DNA of 64,000 bases from Methylobacterium nodulans ORS 2060 (GCF_000022085.1 NC_011894.1:6136501-6200500), one strand, 5' to 3'; shown: positions 16,789 through 26,991, counted from the stretch's first letter. Numbers and translations: made by a program. The notes: generated by a model not told the origin, from the sequence alone.

Positions 16789-19700
16789 CAGTGGCCGCCG
16801 ATCGCAGCCTTGGTGCGCGACCACCAGCCGGCCCGCTTGGGCCGGTCCGGATCGGGGGGCGTCAGCACCACCGCGACGGGCTCCGGCTCGGGCTCGGGAG
16901 CCGCGGGGGCGGGCGCAGGCTCGGCGGCCGCGGCCTCTCCGGGCGCCGGAGCGCCGGGCGCCAGCGCCTCGATCGCCGCCACGGTGGCGGCCTCGCGGTC
17001 GATGGCCGAGAGGTCGGGGATCTCGGCGGCCCCGGCCGGTGCGACCGCTTCGGGCGAGGGCCCGGTGATCTCGCCGACGGCGACGATCTCCTCCGCGAGG
17101 GCGTCCTGAGCGAGGCTGCCGCCGGCAGGACCCGCCTCGGCGGCCTCGATCTCGCCGACCACGACCTCGTCACCGATATGGCCGAACTCCTCCTCGTGGC
17201 GATCGCGGCTGCGCCCGCCGCGGCGACCGCGCCGACGCCGGCGCCCGCCGCCCTCGTCGCCCTCCCGGACGGACGGCGCCTCGCCGCCCTCGGTGATCGG
17301 GATCGAGACCGGCCCCTCGGCGGACACGGTCTCGCCCTCCGGCTCGGCCTCGGCTCCCGCCTCCGTCTCTGCCTCCGCCTCGACCGCGCGGCCGTCGCCG
17401 CGGGCGCGGCGACGGCGACGGCGGCGCCGACGGCGGCCGCCGCCCTCGTCCTCGGAGGATTCCGCCGCCTCGGCGGATTCCTCGGCGCCCTCGGCTTCCT
17501 CCGCGGTCTCCTCCTCTTCCTCGTCCTCGAGCGGCGGAGGCTCGACGGCCTCGGCCCGGATGCTGGTGACGGGCAGGCGCGGCTCGGGCGGCTGCGCCGG
17601 CTCGCCGCGATCGAGGTTGAAGGCCGAGGTGGCCGGGAGGCGCTCGTCGGCCGCGATCGTGATCGTGACCCCGAAGCGCGTCTCCAGCTCGCGCAGATGC
17701 ACGCGCTTCTGGTTGAGGATGTAGAGCGCCACGTCGGTGCGGGTGCGCAGGATCAGGTTGTGGCTGCTCGACTTGATCAGCGCCTCCTCGATGGCCCGCA
17801 GGATCTGCAGGGCGACCGACGAGGTCGCGCGCACGAAGCCCGAGCCGCCGCAATGCGGGCAGGGCACGGAGGAGGATTCGAGCACGCCGGTGCGGATGCG
17901 CTGGCGCGACATTTCGAGCAGGCCGAAGGGCGAGATGCGCCCGACCTGGATGCGCGCCCGATCGTCCTTCAGGCACTCGTTCAGCTTGCGCTCGACCGCC
18001 CGGTTGTTGCGCTTCTCCTCCATGTCGATGAAGTCGATGACGATCAGGCCCGCGAGGTCGCGCAGGCGGAGCTGGCGGGCCACCTCCTCGGCGGCCTCCA
18101 GATTCGTCTTGAGCGCGGTGTCCTCGATGTCGTGCTCGCGCGTGGCGCGCCCTGAATTCACGTCGATGGAGACGAGCGCCTCGGTCGGGTTGATGACGAG
18201 GTAGCCGCCCGAGCGCAGGGACACGTGGTTGGAGAACATCGCGTCGAGCTGCTGCTCGACCCCGTAGCGGGCGAAGAGCGGCGTCGGATCGCGATAGGGC
18301 TTCACCACCTTGGACTGGCTCGGCATGAGCATCCGCATGAAGTCCTTGGCCTCGCGGTAGGCGTCCTCGCCCGAGACCAGGACCTCCTCGATGTCCTTGG
18401 TGTAGAGGTCGCGGATGGCGCGCTTGATCAGCGAGCCCTCCTCGTAGACGAGGGCCGGCGCCGAGGACGAGAGCGTCAGCTCGCGCACGCTCTCCCACAG
18501 CCGCATCAGGTACTCGAAGTCGCGCTTGATCTCGGGCTTGGTGCGCGAGGCGCCGGCCGTGCGCAGGATGACGCCCATCCCCTCCGGCACCTCCAGGTCG
18601 GAGGCGATCTCCTTGAGGCGCTTGCGGTCGGCCGCGCTCGTGATCTTGCGCGAGATGCCGCCGCCCCGGCCGGTATTGGGCATCAGCACCGAGTAGCGGC
18701 CGGCGAGCGACAGGTAGGTGGTGAGCGCAGCGCCCTTGGTGCCGCGCTCCTCCTTGACCACCTGAACCAGGATCACCTGGCGGCGCTTGATGACCTCCTG
18801 GATCTTGTAGTGGCGGCGGGGCGCGCGGGGCCGGTCGGGGATCTCGGCGAGCGCGTCGCCGCGGCCGCCGACCTGCTCGACGACGGGCTCCTCGTCCTCG
18901 CCCTCTTCCTCGTCGGACCCCTCTTCCTCGTCGGACTCGTCGTCCTCATCCTCGTCCGCCTCGTCCGCCTCGGTGCGGGCCTCGTCCTCGTCGTCCTCGC
19001 GATCCTCGTCCTCATCGGCATCCTGATCGTCGGCTTCGTCGGCGGAAACGGCCGTGGCCGCGGCGGGCGCCGCCTCGGCGGCCACCGCCGGCTCGGCCTC
19101 AGCCTCGGCCGGCCCGGAAGCGGGCTCGGCCGCGTCCGCGGCGACCGGCTCGGCCGGGGCCGGCTCCGTCTCCGACGGGACCGCGGCGGCTTCGGGCGCC
19201 ACAGGCTCCTCCGGCGCAGGCGCCTCGGGCGCGACCTCGGCGGCGATCGTCGCGGGGGCTTCCGCAGGCGCGGCGTCGGCGGCCGGTGTCTCGCCCGCGG
19301 CGACCGCGGGCGCCTCCTCGGTCGGAGGCTCCCCGGCCGGTGCCTCTTGGGATGCCTCTTGGGTCGACACTTCCTGGGCCGGCACCTCCTGGGCGGCCGC
19401 CCCGGTCTCGGCCGCGGGGGCCGCGTCGGCTGCGTCCGGCGCCGCGTCGGTCATGTCCGGCGCCGCGGAGACGGTCTCGGCGGCCGAGTTCTCGCCCTCC
19501 TCGGGTTCGAGCCCCTCGGCCGGGGCGCTCACCACGGAATCGGCCTTGGCGGAGGCGGCCTCCGCGCGCCGGCCGCGGCGGCGGCGGCGACGGCGCTCGT
19601 CGGGCTCCCGCTCGGGGCGCTCGGCCTGCTCGCGCTCGGCCTGCGCCTCCTCCTCCAGGAGGGCGAGCCGGTCGGCGATCGGGATCTGGTAGTAGTCGGG

Positions 19701-19925
19701 ATGGATCTCGCTGAAGGCGAGAAAGCCGTGCCGGTTGCCGCCATACTCGACGAAGGCGGCCTGCAGGGAGGGTTCGACCCGGGTGACCTTGGCGAGGTAG
19801 ATGTTGCCGCGCAGCTGGCGGCGGTTAGCGGCTTCGAAGTCGAATTCCTCGACCTTCGATCCCTTGACCGTCACCACCCGGGTCTCTTCCGGGTGGGAGG
19901 CATCGATGAGCATCTTGTTGGCCAT
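16788..19925 (-). CDS. rne: Ribonuclease E
   Basis: Endoribonuclease of mRNA decay and rRNA/tRNA processing, core of the degradosome. The 1045-residue protein starts MANKMLIDASHPEETRVVTV. Its S1 domain is split by a large acidic, Ala/Pro/Glu-rich insert (about 92-368), as is usual in alphaproteobacteria. The catalytic region has VSIDVNSGRATREHDIEDTA and LIVIDFIDMEEKRNN, and the Zn-link motif is VPCPHCGGSGFV. The C-terminal third is low complexity with arginine-rich blocks ([11 protein letters not shown]) for RNA or partner binding. It is a single gene with a long upstream gap. Its stop codon is touched by a repeat element. Confidence 0.96.
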   Translation of the reverse strand: MANKMLIDASHPEETRVVTVKGSKVEEFDFEAANRRQLRGNIYLAKVTRVEPSLQAAFVEYGGNRHGFLAFSEIHPDYYQIPIADRLALLEEEAQAEREQAERPEREPDERRRRRRRGRRAEAASAKADSVVSAPAEGLEPEEGENSAAETVSAAPDMTDAAPDAADAAPAAETGAAAQEVPAQEVSTQEASQEAPAGEPPTEEAPAVAAGETPAADAAPAEAPATIAAEVAPEAPAPEEPVAPEAAAVPSETEPAPAEPVAADAAEPASGPAEAEAEPAVAAEAAPAAATAVSADEADDQDADEDEDREDDEDEARTEADEADEDEDDESDEEEGSDEEEGEDEEPVVEQVGGRGDALAEIPDRPRAPRRHYKIQEVIKRRQVILVQVVKEERGTKGAALTTYLSLAGRYSVLMPNTGRGGGISRKITSAADRKRLKEIASDLEVPEGMGVILRTAGASRTKPEIKRDFEYLMRLWESVRELTLSSSAPALVYEEGSLIKRAIRDLYTKDIEEVLVSGEDAYREAKDFMRMLMPSQSKVVKPYRDPTPLFARYGVEQQLDAMFSNHVSLRSGGYLVINPTEALVSIDVNSGRATREHDIEDTALKTNLEAAEEVARQLRLRDLAGLIVIDFIDMEEKRNNRAVERKLNECLKDDRARIQVGRISPFGLLEMSRQRIRTGVLESSSVPCPHCGGSGFVRATSSVALQILRAIEEALIKSSSHNLILRTRTDVALYILNQKRVHLRELETRFGVTITIAADERLPATSAFNLDRGEPAQPPEPRLPVTSIRAEAVEPPPLEDEEEEETAEEAEGAEESAEAAESSEDEGGGRRRRRRRRRRARGDGRAVEAEAETEAGAEAEPEGETVSAEGPVSIPITEGGEAPSVREGDEGGGRRRRRGRRGGRSRDRHEEEFGHIGDEVVVGEIEAAEAGPAGGSLAQDALAEEIVAVGEITGPSPEAVAPAGAAEIPDLSAIDREAATVAAIEALAPGAPAPGEAAAAEPAPAPAAPEPEPEPVAVVLTPPDPDRPKRAGWWSRTKAAIGGH

Positions 19926-20613
19926 GACGAACTTTCGACATGGCGAGTGACGGCAGCAAAGCTCGACCGAGCCGGCCCGGCGGTGACGCCGGCCTCCGGA
20001 AGGCTCTCATGGGCCGCGGCCTGTGGACCACGGCGGCTGATCTCGCGCTGGGTTTGCCGTCAATCGCCGCTGCGCGCGTCCTTGCGCGCGAGGGGTTGAC
20101 CACGGCCGGGGGCAGGGGGCGCGGAAGGGCGCGACGCCGGATGCGCGCGCTCGGAACGGCAGCAACGGAACCCGAAGCTGTGCGTCCGCGCATTCTCCCA
20201 CCGACCTCTCGAAACGACGGGCCGGCGCTCGCTGAGGAGGCCGACCGGCGATAAAACGGCGGCGACGCGTCTTCTCGTGAAAGAGCGCCGCCGCTGGCGA
20301 AGGCGACACCTGCCCGGCTCGGGGGCCGAACCGTCTGGCGGTAAGCCGGCGACGGACCTGGCGCCGGGGCTCGATAACGAGCCCGTGCAGGCCCGCGGGC
20401 CGCGACGGGAACCGGCGGCGACGGGCAGGGGTCGATACCATTACAGAGGGTTGAGCCCGCTTGGCAAGCCGGATCGGCGGCGCGCGGTCGGGCCCGCGCC
20501 TGTGCCGTCGCGGCAACAGATCGGCGCCGGCGATCCGGACGGCTTTGCGGTGCGTTAACCATAGCCCGGTTATCGCGTAACCGGACCCGAGCCTTCAGAT
20601 TCGCGCGAAGCCC
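19926..20613. other. 688-base divergent gap between rne and amiC
   Basis: No supported gene. A plausible minus-strand sigma-70 promoter (TTGCCA, 18-base spacer, TAATGG; plus coordinates 20438-20467) would give rne a leader of about 500 nt; long leaders with autoregulation are known for RNase E in enterobacteria. Other structure: a gcgcgc hairpin near 20075-20092, the palindrome ccggttaTCGCGtaaccgg at 20566-20584, a CtrA half-site-like TTAACCAT at 20555-20562 and a GATTC (GANTC) at 20598-20602 next to amiC. All are motif-level observations. Confidence 0.4.
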
Positions 20614-21927
20614 ATGCCGAGACGCGCCGCCCGCCTCCTGCCCTGCGCTGCCCTCCGGGCAGCGGCGACTGCCTTCCGGACGGCTGCTGCCGCTCGGACG
20701 GCCGCTGTTCTCATGGCCGCCGCGTGGCTGTGCTTCGCGCTCGTCCCCGCGCGGGCCGGGGACGCGCCCGCGGTCGCCATCGCGGCCGAGATCTCGGCCG
20801 GGCCGGAAGGCGGCACGCGGCTCAGCGTGGTGCTGTCGCGCCCCGTCGAGGCCAGGGCCTTCGTGATGGAGCGGCCGGACCGCGCCATCGTCGACCTGCC
20901 GGAGGTGAATTTCCAGCTGCCTCCCGAGACGGGCCGGCGCCGCGAAGGGCTCGTCGCCTCCTTCCGCTACGGCCTGTTCGCCCCGGGCCGCTCGCGCATC
21001 GTCATCGACCTCGCCCAGACCGCGACCGTGGCGCGGGTGGCGACCGCGCCGCGCCAGCGGGACGGCGCGACGCTCCTCACCATCGACCTCGCCCGCACCG
21101 ACCGCGACAGCTTCCGCCGCGCCGCCGTCGCCCCCGAGCCGCCCGCCGCTTCGAAAGCCGTGCCGGCGAATCCGGGCGACACCCGCCCGCTCGTCATCGT
21201 CGATGCGGGCCATGGCGGCACGGATCCGGGCGCGATCGCGGCGAACGGCGCCTTCGAGAAGGATATCGTGTTCGGGGTCGCCCGCGACCTGGCGCGGCGC
21301 CTGGAACAGGGCGGCCGCGTGCGGGTGCGGATGACCCGCGAGGGCGACGTCTTCGTGCCGCTGGCCGAGCGGGTGCGCATCGCCCGCGAGGCGAAGGCGG
21401 ACCTGTTCGTGTCGATCCATGCGGATTCGATCTCGGCCGCCCCGCAGGTGCGCGGCGCCACCATCTACACGGGCTCCGAGAAGGCCACCGACGCGGAATC
21501 GGCCCGCCTCGCCGAGCGCGAGAACAAGGCCGACCAGGCGGCCGGCGCCGACAGCGCCGAGGGGCCGGGCGATGTCGCCGACATCCTGCAGGAACTCACG
21601 CTGCGGGAGACCCGCAGCTTCTCGGCCCGCTTCGCCCACGGGCTGCTCGGCCAGCTCGACCGGGTGATGGAGATGAGCGCCAAGCCCCACCGCGAGGCGG
21701 GGTTCAGGGTGCTGCGCTCCCCCGACGTGCCCTCGGTCCTCGTCGAGCTCGGCTATCTGTCGAGCAAGCACGACCTCGACCTCCTGCTCTCGGAGGAGTG
21801 GCGGAGCAGGGTCACCGCCCGGATGGCGGAGGCGGTCGAGACCTTCTTCGCCGGCCGGGTCGCCCCGGGCTTCGGTCCGGCCTTCGCCCGCCGGTCCGCG
21901 GCGATGACCGCCCCAGTTTCACCATAG
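20614..21927 (+). CDS. amiC: N-acetylmuramoyl-L-alanine amidase with AMIN domain
   Basis: Periplasmic zinc amidase that splits septal peptidoglycan during cell separation. The 437-residue protein has a signal peptide (to about residue 49, ARAG), an AMIN domain (about 55-165, which targets the septal wall) and an Amidase_3 domain (about 192-425). Zinc ligands appear in IVDAGHGGTDPGA (His about 200), FEKDIVFGVARDLARRL (Glu about 215) and FVSIHADS, and the catalytic Glu in PSVLVELGYLSS. It is followed 147 bases later by the PBP1A gene on the same strand, a pairing common in alphaproteobacteria. Confidence 0.94.
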   Translation: MPRRAARLLPCAALRAAATAFRTAAAARTAAVLMAAAWLCFALVPARAGDAPAVAIAAEISAGPEGGTRLSVVLSRPVEARAFVMERPDRAIVDLPEVNFQLPPETGRRREGLVASFRYGLFAPGRSRIVIDLAQTATVARVATAPRQRDGATLLTIDLARTDRDSFRRAAVAPEPPAASKAVPANPGDTRPLVIVDAGHGGTDPGAIAANGAFEKDIVFGVARDLARRLEQGGRVRVRMTREGDVFVPLAERVRIAREAKADLFVSIHADSISAAPQVRGATIYTGSEKATDAESARLAERENKADQAAGADSAEGPGDVADILQELTLRETRSFSARFAHGLLGQLDRVMEMSAKPHREAGFRVLRSPDVPSVLVELGYLSSKHDLDLLLSEEWRSRVTARMAEAVETFFAGRVAPGFGPAFARRSAAMTAPVSP

Positions 21928-22074
21928 ATCCCGTGTCGATGGGCGCCTGTCGGCGCCTTGATTCCCCTTAAGCCCGCCACGCCGCGCCTCTCGCCGAAGC
22001 GGTGCGATGGGGATATCCTGACCGCGGCGCGGCCTGCGGCCCCCTGCGGCTCATCATCGACGGATCGGGTTCGG

Positions 22075-24492
22075 ATGCGCTTTGTCCTTCGCTTCTTCGG
22101 CTTCCTGTTCAGCATCGCCGCGATGGTCTTCGTCGCCGGCGCCGCGGTCGGAGGCTATTTCTACTGGAAGTACTCCCAGGACCTGCCGGACCACGCCGCG
22201 CTCGCCAATTACGAACCGCCGGTGATGACGCGCGTGCACGCCGCGGATGGCAGCCTGCTCGCCGAATACGCCCGCGAGCGCCGGCTCTATCTGCCGATCC
22301 AGGCGATGCCCAAGATCGTCATCGCGGCCTTCCTGTCGGCGGAGGACAAGAACTTCTACAAGCACGGCGGCATCGACCCCGAGGGCATCGTCCGCGCGGC
22401 GCTCACCAACGCCCAGAGCGGCAAGAAGCAGGGCGCCTCGACCATCACCCAGCAGGTCGCCAAGAACTTCCTGCTCTCCAGCGAGCAGACCCTCGACCGC
22501 AAGATCCGCGAGGCGCTCATCGCGCTGCGCATCGAGTCGACCTATTCGAAGGACAAGATCCTCGAGCTCTACCTCAACGAGATCTTCCTCGGCACGATCG
22601 TGCCGGGCCGCAACCTGCACGGCATCGCGGCCGCCGCGCTCGACTATTTCGGCAAGTCGGTGCACGAGCTGACGATCCACGAGGCGGCCTATCTGGCGGC
22701 GCTGCCGAAGGGCCCGAACAACTATCACCCCTTCCGCAAGACCCAGGCGGCGCTGGCGCGGCGCAACGAGATCATCGGCCTGATGGCCCAGAACGGCTAC
22801 ATCACCCGCGAGGAGGCCGAGGCCGAGCGCAAGCTGCCGCTCGGCGTCAACCCGCGCAGCGTCTCGCCCAACACCGCCAACGCGAACTACTTCGCCGAGG
22901 AGGTGCGCCGCGAGATCTCCGAGCGCTACGGCGAGAAGAAGCTCTACGAGGGCGGCCTGTCGGTGCGAACCACCCTCGACCCGAAGATGCAGGCCCAGGC
23001 CCGCAAGGCGCTCGTCGACGGGCTCGTGCGCTACGACCAGGCCCGGGGCTGGCGCGGGCCGCAGGCGCGCATCGACCTTACCGGCCGCGACTGGGGCCAG
23101 GCGGTGGCCGAGGTGCCGGCGCTCGGCGACGTGCAGCCCTGGCGCCTCGCCGTGGTGCTCGACACGAGCGGCGGGCGGGCGCAGATCGGCCTGCAGCCGC
23201 GGCGCGAGAACTCGGGCCATGTCTCGAAGGAGCGCGAGACCGGGATCATCGGCCCGGAGGGCGTGCGCTGGACCGGGCGGGGTATCGCCTCGGTGCTGAG
23301 CCCGGGCGATGTCGTCTACGTGGAGCGCATGGACGGGGCCGGCAACGCCTACCGGCTGCGGCAGGTGCCGGAGATCTCCGGCGCCATCGTGGCCATGGAT
23401 CCGCATACCGGCCGCGTCCACGCCATGGTGGGCGGCTTCTCCTTCGACGAGAGCGAGTTCAACCGCGCCACCCAGGCGATGCGCCAGCCGGGCTCGTCCT
23501 TCAAGCCGATCGTCTACTCGGCGGCCCTCGACAACGGCTACACCCCATCCTCGATCGTGCTCGACACGCCGATCACCATCGAGGCGGGGCCGGGCCAGGA
23601 GGCCTGGACGCCCTCAAACTACGACGGCAAGTCGGGCGGCCCGCACACCCTGCGCTACGGCATCGAGCATTCGAAGAACCTGATGACCGTGCGGCTCGCC
23701 AAGGACATCGGCATGCCGCTCATCGCCGAGTATGCCCGCCGCTTCGGGGTCTACGACGACATGCTCCCGGTGCTGCCGATGTCGCTCGGCGCCGGCGAGA
23801 CCACGGTCATGCGCATGGTCACGGCCTATTCGATGCTCGACAATGGCGGGCGGCGCATCCGCCCGACGCTGATCGACCGCATCCAGGACCGCACCGGCGA
23901 GACGATCTACCGGCACGACAACCGCAAGTGCATCGGCTGCGACGCCGAGAAATGGTCGGGCCAGGACGAGCCGAAGCTGGTGGACGAATCCGAGCAGGTG
24001 CTCGACCCGCTCACCGCCTACCAGATGGTCTCGATCATGGAGGGCGTCGTGCAGCGCGGCACCGCCACGATCCTGAAGGAGATCGGCAAGCCGCTCGCGG
24101 GCAAGACCGGCACCACCAACGAGGCCAAGGACGCGTGGTTCGTGGGCTTCTCGCCGGACCTCGCGGTGGGCGTCTATCTCGGCTTCGACAAGCCCCGCTC
24201 GCTCGGCGACCGCGCCACCGGCGGCGGCCTCGCGGCGCCGATCGCCCGGGACTTCCTCAAGGCGGCGCTCGCCGACAAGCCGCCGACCCCCTTCCGGGTG
24301 CCGCCGGGCATCAAGCTGATCCGGGTCAATCTCGCCAGCGGCACCCGCGCGGGCGGCAGTGAGGGCGGCATCCTGGAGGCGTTCAAGCCCGGCACGGCGC
24401 CGCCCGACAGCTACTCGGCCCCGCCGGTGGCCCAGCCCGGCGCCCCGCCGCCGGACGCGGACCGCGCGGCCCAGGCGGGCGGGCTCTACTGA
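22075..24492 (+). CDS. mrcA: Penicillin-binding protein 1A (bifunctional peptidoglycan synthase)
   Basis: Class A PBP that polymerises and cross-links peptidoglycan. The 805-residue protein has an N-terminal membrane anchor (about 5-30), a GT51 transglycosylase domain with FLSAEDKNFYKHGGID (Glu about 90) and QGASTITQQVAKN, an OB-like insert (about 320-440), and a transpeptidase domain. The latter has SxxK in PGSSFKP (Ser about 474), SKN (about 533) and KTGTT (Lys about 677). The ATG at 22075 starts the hydrophobic anchor; an in-frame start 39 codons upstream is not family-like. The C-terminal 50 residues are Pro/Ala-rich. Confidence 0.96.
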   Translation: MRFVLRFFGFLFSIAAMVFVAGAAVGGYFYWKYSQDLPDHAALANYEPPVMTRVHAADGSLLAEYARERRLYLPIQAMPKIVIAAFLSAEDKNFYKHGGIDPEGIVRAALTNAQSGKKQGASTITQQVAKNFLLSSEQTLDRKIREALIALRIESTYSKDKILELYLNEIFLGTIVPGRNLHGIAAAALDYFGKSVHELTIHEAAYLAALPKGPNNYHPFRKTQAALARRNEIIGLMAQNGYITREEAEAERKLPLGVNPRSVSPNTANANYFAEEVRREISERYGEKKLYEGGLSVRTTLDPKMQAQARKALVDGLVRYDQARGWRGPQARIDLTGRDWGQAVAEVPALGDVQPWRLAVVLDTSGGRAQIGLQPRRENSGHVSKERETGIIGPEGVRWTGRGIASVLSPGDVVYVERMDGAGNAYRLRQVPEISGAIVAMDPHTGRVHAMVGGFSFDESEFNRATQAMRQPGSSFKPIVYSAALDNGYTPSSIVLDTPITIEAGPGQEAWTPSNYDGKSGGPHTLRYGIEHSKNLMTVRLAKDIGMPLIAEYARRFGVYDDMLPVLPMSLGAGETTVMRMVTAYSMLDNGGRRIRPTLIDRIQDRTGETIYRHDNRKCIGCDAEKWSGQDEPKLVDESEQVLDPLTAYQMVSIMEGVVQRGTATILKEIGKPLAGKTGTTNEAKDAWFVGFSPDLAVGVYLGFDKPRSLGDRATGGGLAAPIARDFLKAALADKPPTPFRVPPGIKLIRVNLASGTRAGGSEGGILEAFKPGTAPPDSYSAPPVAQPGAPPPDADRAAQAGGLY

Positions 24493-24628
24493 ACGGGCGC
24501 GCCCCGCGGGCGTGACCCGTGCCTGCGCCCTCCGGGCGGGAGACGCGGGATCCGCAGCGGCCTCCGTTTACACCGGCGGGCCGGGGCGCTATCACACCGG
24601 CCCACCTCACCAACCATCGTCACACCAG

Positions 24629-25757
24629 ATGCGCGCCGAGATCGAACAACTCTCGGATGCCGCCAAGCAGTCGATCGGACTGCTGAGGAGGCATCTTTGA
24701 CTGGGATACTGCCGATAAGCGCCTCGCGGAGCTGAACGCCCGCTCCGAGGACCCCGCCCTCTGGAACGACCCGGAGGCGGCCCAGAAGGTCATGCGCGAG
24801 CGCACGCAGCTCGAGGAGGCGGTCTCCGCCATCCGGCGCCTGGAGCAGGGGCTGGAGGATGCCGCCACCCTGATCGAGCTCGGCGAGATGGAGGGCGACG
24901 AGGCCAGCATCCGGGAGGGCGAGGAGCAGATCCGCGCCGTCCAGGCCGAGGCCGCGCGCCGCCAGATCGAGACCCTGCTCGCGGGCGAGGCCGACGGGAA
25001 CGACACCTATCTCGAGGTCCATGCGGGCGCGGGCGGCACCGAGAGCCAGGACTGGGCCAACATGCTCCATCGCATGTATGCCCGCTGGGCCGAGCGCCGG
25101 AAGTACAAGGTCGAGATCGTCGAGTGGTCCGAGGGCGAGGAGGCCGGCATCAAGGGCGCCACGCTGCTCATCAAGGGCCACAACGCCTATGGCTGGCTCA
25201 AGACCGAGTCGGGCGTGCACCGGCTGGTGCGCATCTCGCCGTACGACTCGAATGCGCGGCGGCACACGAGCTTCGCGAGCGTCTGGGTCTATCCGGTCAT
25301 CGACGACCGCATCACCATCGAGGTGAAGGAGTCGGACTGCCGCATCGACACCTACCGCTCCTCGGGGGCGGGCGGCCAGCACGTGAACACCACGGATTCG
25401 GCCGTGCGCATCACCCACATCCCGACCGGGATCGTGGTGGCCTGCCAGCAGGAGCGCTCGCAGCACAAGAACCGGGCCACCGCCTGGAACATGCTGCGCG
25501 CCCGGCTCTACGAGCTGGAGCTGAAGAAGCGGGAGGAGAAGGCAAACGCCGAGGCCGCGTCGAAGACCGACATCGGCTGGGGCCACCAGATCCGCTCCTA
25601 CGTGCTGCAGCCCTACCAGCTCGTGAAGGACCTTCGCACCGGGGCCCAGTCGACGAGCCCGGGCGACGTGCTCGACGGCGAGATCGACCCCTTCATCGAG
25701 GCCTCGCTCGCCCAAAGGGTCTATGGCGGCGGCGAGGCCGTGGAGGACATCGACTAG
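24629..25757 (+). CDS. prfB: Peptide chain release factor 2, expressed by programmed +1 frameshift
   Basis: Recognises UGA and UAA stop codons and releases the finished protein. Translation starts with ATG at 24629 ([20 protein letters not shown]), reaches CTT TGA at 24695-24700 and must slip +1 (CTT then GAC at 24699) to continue [20 protein letters not shown]. An AGGAGG Shine-Dalgarno-like sequence lies just upstream of the slip site, as in other prfB genes. The product is about 375 residues and includes [20 protein letters not shown] (GGQ catalytic loop) and [19 protein letters not shown]; the stop-recognition tripeptide is SPY where E. coli has SPF. Autoregulation by RF2 level is implied. 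Confidence 0.95.
24687..24701 (+). promoter_or_regulatory. prfB recoding site (+1 frameshift)
   Basis: The sequence aggaggcatctttgac carries an internal ribosome-binding-like AGGAGG, the slippery CTT and the in-frame stop TGA followed by C. This is the classic RF2 feedback signal: low RF2 lets the ribosome shift +1 and make more RF2. The 24493-24628 interval upstream holds only the leader. Confidence 0.93.
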
Positions 25758-25773
25758 AGTCTTGCCCGGTCCC

Positions 25774-26991
25774 TCAGCGCGCGGCGAGCGCCCAGGCGCC
25801 CGCCCGCAGGAAGCGCTGCGGGTCGACCGGCTCGCCGTCGATGCGGGTCTCGTAATGGAGATGCGGCGCCGTCGAGCGGCCGGTCGAGCCGACGCGGCCG
25901 ATGATCTGGCCGGCCTCGACGGTCTGGCCCGGCGAGACCGCGAAGGCCGAGAGATGGGCGTAGCGGGTGGCGATGCCGTGGCCGTGGTCGATCTCGACCA
26001 TGTTGCCGTAACCGCCCGCATAATCCGCCGAGACCACCGTGCCGGCCGCCGCCGCGCGGGCCGGTGCGCCGTACTCCGCCTTCAGATCGACGCCCGTGTG
26101 GAGGGCAAGCCCCCGGGTGAACGGATCGACCCGGTAGCCGTACTGGCTCGACAGGCCGGCATCGCCGACGATCGGGCGGGTCAGCGGCAGGCCCCTCACG
26201 ATCCGCCGCAAGTCGTCGCGCTCGCCGACGCTGCGCTGCGCCTGCACCAGCAGCGTCTCGAACGCTCCCGCGCCGACCGGCACGAGCGGGCCGCCGAGGC
26301 CGGCGGAACGCGGCGGGGCGAATCGGCCGGGATCGAGGCCGAGATCGGCCACGACCCGGCGCAGCCGCACGGCCTCGCTGCGGCTGCTCTGCAGGATCCG
26401 GTCGAGCGCGAGGCTCTGCTGGGCCGCGACCGCGTCGAGGGAGGCTTCGAGGCCGGCGACGCGCAGGGGCAGGCTCAGGCCCGGAGCCGGGGTCGCGGCC
26501 GGATCCGGGAGCTCGCTGCGCAGGCCCAACGCCTCGGGCGTCGGCACCGGCTTCTGCCGGGCCGTGCGGCCGGGGAGGGCGCCCGTGGAGGCGGCGGAAT
26601 CGCGGGCCGCGTCGGCCGCCGGCTCGGTCAGGCCCAGCAGCATCGCCTGCCGGTTCTCCAGGGCGACCTGCCGGCTCGCCAGCTCGGCGATGCGGGTCTC
26701 GACGCCATCCTGTTCCAGGAGCTTCTGGGTCGCCACCCGGTCGAGGCGGGCACGCAGGGCGCTCACCCGCTCCTCGTAGGCGTATTGCAGCGCGCTCTGG
26801 CGGGTCATGAACCGCGCGAGCGCGTCGTCGTGGAAGACGATGAACCACGTGGCGGCGCTCGCCCACACGGCCAGCAGGGCGAAGAGCGCACCCGCCGCCG
26901 CGGCGGTCCGCCGCCGGACCACCCAGACCTCCGGCTCCGCGGCCGGGACGGGACGAGGCGAGGAACCGGATCGGGGGAGAGGTGAGGACAT
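25774..26991 (-). CDS. M23-family metallopeptidase (LytM/NlpD-like), membrane-anchored
   Basis: Probable peptidoglycan endopeptidase or amidase activator. The 405-residue protein has a cytoplasmic Arg/Pro-rich start, one membrane segment (about 32-52, AAGALFALLAVWASAATWFI), a coiled-coil periplasmic part (about 65-130) and a C-terminal peptidase domain. Zinc-site motifs are LHTGVDLKAEYG (HxxxD) and APHLHYETR (HxH), both intact, so it is likely active. It converges on prfB with a 16-base gap. It fits the envelope block with amiC and PBP1A. Confidence 0.9.
   Translation of the reverse strand: MSSPLPRSGSSPRPVPAAEPEVWVVRRRTAAAAGALFALLAVWASAATWFIVFHDDALARFMTRQSALQYAYEERVSALRARLDRVATQKLLEQDGVETRIAELASRQVALENRQAMLLGLTEPAADAARDSAASTGALPGRTARQKPVPTPEALGLRSELPDPAATPAPGLSLPLRVAGLEASLDAVAAQQSLALDRILQSSRSEAVRLRRVVADLGLDPGRFAPPRSAGLGGPLVPVGAGAFETLLVQAQRSVGERDDLRRIVRGLPLTRPIVGDAGLSSQYGYRVDPFTRGLALHTGVDLKAEYGAPARAAAAGTVVSADYAGGYGNMVEIDHGHGIATRYAHLSAFAVSPGQTVEAGQIIGRVGSTGRSTAPHLHYETRIDGEPVDPQRFLRAGAWALAAR

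Noticed and set aside
18225..20099. 624-codon glycine/arginine-rich open frame opposite rne
   Set aside because: Mirror of the low-complexity acidic insert of RNase E; not a real gene.
24629..24700. Early stop in prfB taken as a pseudogene
   Set aside because: The CTT TGA C context with an AGGAGG just upstream is the standard RF2 recoding site, so the gene is intact.
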